DNA of 64,000 nucleotides from Anisakis pegreffii. Lineage: Eukaryota; Nematoda; Chromadorea; Rhabditida; Anisakidae. A program made the position numbers and the translations under genes. Below the pieces are notes generated by a model. It had not been told where the DNA came from. It searched no databases and worked only from the letters and a program-made list of their open reading frames with translations. Location: contig JAPYMA010000328.1 in the NCBI GenBank assembly GCA_035041965.1, positions 328,663 to 392,662 of the forward strand, written 5' to 3'. Of the stretch, positions 60,543 through 64,000 are shown one piece after another (within the stretch, counting starts at the first letter, position 1; the number at the start of each line of letters is the position of its first letter).

Positions 60543-62766
60543 TTGCGCTCGATTCGTCCATTTTTTGGTGGTCATAGATTGATATTATGCTCGATCACCT
60601 ACTCACCGCCGCATGAACTCACTGTCCACGTTCACCACGATCCACTACTGTTCATCACATTCCGTTGCCACTGTTCCACTGTGCTGTTGATTCTGATTGC
60701 GTGCGACTTAATAACTTTTTTATTCCTCAGAATCGTATTACTCAGCTAAAACGAATTACATTTTCAAAACATCTGAAGTTGAACATTTTTAGCACGCAAG
60801 TGGAATACTGTGAAATAGATTCAATCGAGCATGACTTCACAAAAAATCCGATTTGCTCGAGAAAATGTAACTGAGTCTGAAGAGTACTGTTTAACTGTGT
60901 CGTTTTCTCCTTATCTTTTCACTGCTGAACACAATAATAGCTAAATTCAGTTAGCTTTGATTTGAGTGCAATATTTAATTTGATCTCATTATTACGAGTG
61001 CATAGAACGAGAAAATTTGATTGAGCGTTTTTCAATGATTAAGAATGCTCAATAATTCTCAATTAACCACTAAATAACTATCGTTCGCTTTGTGATTCAT
61101 GCGAAATTGGAGGCTACAAGGAAATGAACTTGTAAACTGCTATTGAATGATTCACGAGGTTCAATATTCTTCATCGAGCAAAGTTTGCGTAGTTATAGAT
61201 TTAAATGTACCTTGTTTCATTTTTTTTCTAATTTCGTTGATTTCTGGTCTTTTCGCTGCAACGACAGCATTGATGAAGTGATCATTTTTGTGATCGAATC
61301 GAGCATATGTGAGACTGTTTTTTTATTATTTTCCAAATCCCGAATTCTATGCCATAAATTTTTTGTTCTGAATGCATTATTATTCCATCTGTTAGTCCCA
61401 TACAAGTTGACGTTCACGAATGGAATGCATAATAAGATTTAAAATGACAAGCAGAAGCATGACGCTGAAAAACGCGTGTATTATGACCTTGCAATGATGC
61501 GTGATGAATTCTCAAAACACGGTGATAAATGCTCAGAATTCATGCTTGACTGGCAATCAAAAGCTTTGTTCTATCACCACAATACTTTCTCGTATCCTTC
61601 AACACACTCAGCAAATCCACGTAAACAAAATATTGTCCATTGCCTGAAGAGCACGGATAAGTCGTCAGAGGAAGTGGAATAAAGACTGACGAAATAAACT
61701 CATCGAATGATTAAACCAGTATTTTTAATGCTCACTTGATTTCAATGGACGAATTCGACGCCGTTTTCCCGAATGTTACCTCATGATGGCTGAAATTAGA
61801 TCTTATTGGGAACCGAAGACTTCTTTTTTAGATTATGAGGAAACTTGTGATACCAGAATATAGTACCAGAATGGAAATTGATAGGGGAATTATAAGGAGA
61901 AATGTTGCTTTCTGCTACTACATGATCTTGAATCATTTCGTTCAACCGAAGTCGGTTAGAAATGTTAACTTTTGATAACAATTTCATGCATCGGAAATTA
62001 GCTAATAAGACTTTCTTCATCATATTCCATGCGAACAAGTTACCTTCTAATCGCAATTAAAATTACATTTTCAGTTAACGGCAAATGATTGCGATCATAC
62101 ATCTCATTCACGAGTCATAGTAGCCTAAGCCGATGAATCACAAATTGCTCCCCTATGACACGCCTCTCCTTAACTCCATAGTTATTTCTCGCGTGTAACT
62201 GAAACTAATTAGTTTCCAACATTATGCGACGTGCTTTCACGATCGTATTTTCGATTCACATTTGCGACTTTGTCATTGGAAATTGATGAAATGGATAACG
62301 GTTCGTTCAAAACGGACGGGTCATGCGTGGGACTTGGATGGAATTGCCGTTAGTGTTTGCTTGCTTTTTTCATGGCTGAATTATTTATGCAATAGTCATA
62401 GCAGTGTTCATGCTGGTAATTCAAGAAGCAAAAAATTTTAATGAAGAGAATACGCGATCAGTACTACGATCTCTATGAAGCAGTGTTGACACCGCTAGCA
62501 AATCAGAAAATTGAATGAGAGTCAATGTTCCTCCGCGAATGGCAGCGAAATTTGGACTGAGCATCGAATGAGACGCTCAGTATTCCTTGACTGCATATAT
62601 CAAGAGAATGGGTTACTTGATTCAAATGAGATCAGACCAAGCGGTTTTCATTTATCAGCTTGAATCCTGTCGAAGGAGCCTGCATCTTCGCTCACCTGAG
62701 AAAACTGTATTGATTAAATGATCATGACAATAATAAATGATGAGAGCATAATCTCTTAAATTTCAG
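60543..62766. other. Intergenic or intronic, one uncharacterised ORF
   Basis: A plus-strand frame at about 61449-61682 (contains VYYDLAMMRDEFSKHGDKC, then CLKSTDKSSEEVE and TAA) is hydrophilic and coding-like, but it has no clear acceptor or family match. Otherwise nothing. Confidence 0.3.
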
Positions 62767-63988
62767 CCGCACTTTACAGCTTCTCAATGATCCTACAATA
62801 TATTGCTGTATTGCTGCGAACTGTTATCGGTTCATTTGTTATGTATATTTCAATCGTGAAAATCAAGCGAGACCCTCTGAAAGTTTTCATATTAAATCTT
62901 TATTCGGCATGTTTTCTTGCTGATGTCGCTTCAACTCTCCTCACCACATTCAATGTTATGTCATTCTACAATGCCGCGTACTCGTCGCATCTCAGGTGAC
63001 TAAAAAATCTCAGTTTCATGAAAAATCACATGATATCTGTCGGCTTCTTCACCAGTCATCGATCTTCTCTACTTCATCACCTCAGCCAGCAGATTTCTGA
63101 ATAGCTATCACCCTCCCTCTCGTGCATCAGGAGTGTTTTCGGATTCCCCAAGGAGTGAAGCTGCACTTGTTGCCATTAGATTCAGCTAGAATCACATAAA
63201 TGGGCTTCAGAAACTTGCATTGGCTCCGGAATCATCATTTGTTCGAAAGAAATTCTTTCCCAGGAGCCACTACAGACAGGCAGAGCAAAATCCTCCACAC
63301 ATCTTACTCATCACATGCAGTCCCAAATTCCTCACTAAAAAGCCAAAAAAATTGTTGCTTCCAAACTCAGAAACGTTTACTAACAATTTCAAGTGGATGA
63401 ATTCAACGTTGAAACGATGAACGAATGAACAGTGCCTCAGATTGCCTTTCTTAAATCTTCCAACGGAGTATCAGGAATGATGTCCAACCTTGTTGAATGG
63501 AAACTACAAATCAATAGTCCCAATCAATCCCAGTCACATCTGAGCATTCACGATCTTAATTATCATAATAAGAAACGAATATTTGGTCAGGCCGAATCCT
63601 CAGATTGAACCTACAGAAATACTTTATCGGGTCATTCTTGACTTCTCGTTTCGACCTTACCTGTCCACATCAGTTCTGATGAAAAATGAATAATTTGAAA
63701 AGCTTCCTTCTATTTCAGTTGGATCGATGCGTATTTTTTGAATTATTTTAAAATCACCAAGGAAGAATGATAGTGAAATGAACTTTACAGAAGTTCACTT
63801 TTTATCACATGCTGACCCGTCGCATACCTGATTCGATCGTCTTTCAGCGTGAAAATAATAAATGTGACGAGTGTATTCGCATTCGTGCTCGTTTCTGTAC
63901 TCTATCGGCTCTTATCGCTCTTCTATATCATTATATCAATACTTCCGTATGTTGCGCCCATTTACTATAAAGTCCATTTCGCAGAAAG
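62767..63988 (+). CDS. Multi-pass membrane protein, 3'-partial at the window end
   Basis: Two exons, 62767-62995 and 63848-63988, join in phase (CTCAG/C). Hydrophobic segments: LQYIAVLLRTVIGSFVMYIS, FILNLYSACFLADVASTLLT, VTSVFAFVLVSVLYRLLSLF and YIIISILPYVAPIYY. A basic turn (KIKRDPLK) lies between the first two. The first exon has an acceptor (AAATTTCAG), so an N-terminal exon lies upstream, and GAAAG/GTGATT shows it continues to the right. The layout (helix, basic loop, helix, polar loop with aromatic residues, INV-containing helix) resembles the protein at 58265-60542 and suggests tandem paralogues, though identity is low. A chemoreceptor-like family is the alternative. Confidence 0.5.
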
Positions 63989-64000
63989 GTGATTACTACA

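Noticed and set aside
1..64000. CRISPR arrays, operons with ribosome-binding sites, bacterial promoters, complete rRNA or tRNA genes
   Set aside because: Looked for and not seen; gene structure is eukaryotic throughout.

Overview
The window is eukaryotic. Genes are split into many short exons with GT..AG introns, many of them 50-400 bp, in AT-rich DNA with long gene-poor stretches and many degenerate mobile elements. The gene set (FARP, NEK6/7, PIG-X, HAP40, MED22, matrix metalloproteinase, PAN/apple-like and C-type-lectin-like secreted proteins), a BEL/Pao-like remnant and an ISXO2/IS1595-like transposase point to an invertebrate metazoan. A nematode, perhaps an enoplean one, is my best guess, but the sequence does not prove it. 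All exon models were read by eye from splice sites and family conservation. For the well-supported genes the reading phases close across all modelled junctions.

Layout. (1) 3.4-12.0 kb, plus strand: the RhoGEF (DH)-PH-PH part of a FARP-type FERM/RhoGEF protein, with no FERM exons recognised upstream. One intron carries a dead BEL/Pao-like gag fragment with three local inverted duplications. (2) 12.6-13.4 kb: a SINE-like retroposon and a tRNA-like fragment. (3) 13.7-26.6 kb, minus strand: four conserved cellular genes in a row, PIG-X, NEK6/7-like kinase, HAP40/F8A and MED22. (4) 27-31 kb: a degenerate ISXO2-like transposase and repeats. (5) 31.3-35.6 kb, plus strand: a secreted PAN/apple-like protein and a C-type-lectin-like fragment, possibly one gene. 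(6) 37.1-44.8 kb: a small minus-strand membrane protein candidate, then two inverted hAT-type copies bracketing a Thr-rich mucin-like ORF and a 75-residue secreted protein built from a tandemly duplicated 33-nt micro-exon. (7) 46.3-53.9 kb, plus strand: a matrix metalloproteinase with catalytic and hemopexin domains. (8) 58.2-60.5 kb and 62.7-64.0 kb, plus strand: two multi-pass membrane proteins of similar layout, the second cut by the window end.

The most distinctive points are: the secreted micro-exon gene (41.9-42.8 kb); a retroposon family whose four copies all have target-site duplications and share one end, which fixes its orientation (3.6, 12.7, 53.6, 59.4 kb); a 1.3-kb hAT-type element with a perfect 8-bp duplication (43.5 kb) and a 79-bp miniature hAT-like element (56.25 kb); an 11-nt micro-exon in PIG-X; an acidic insert in HAP40; and a possible alternative last exon of the NEK kinase. 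Roughly half of the window shows no gene I can support.
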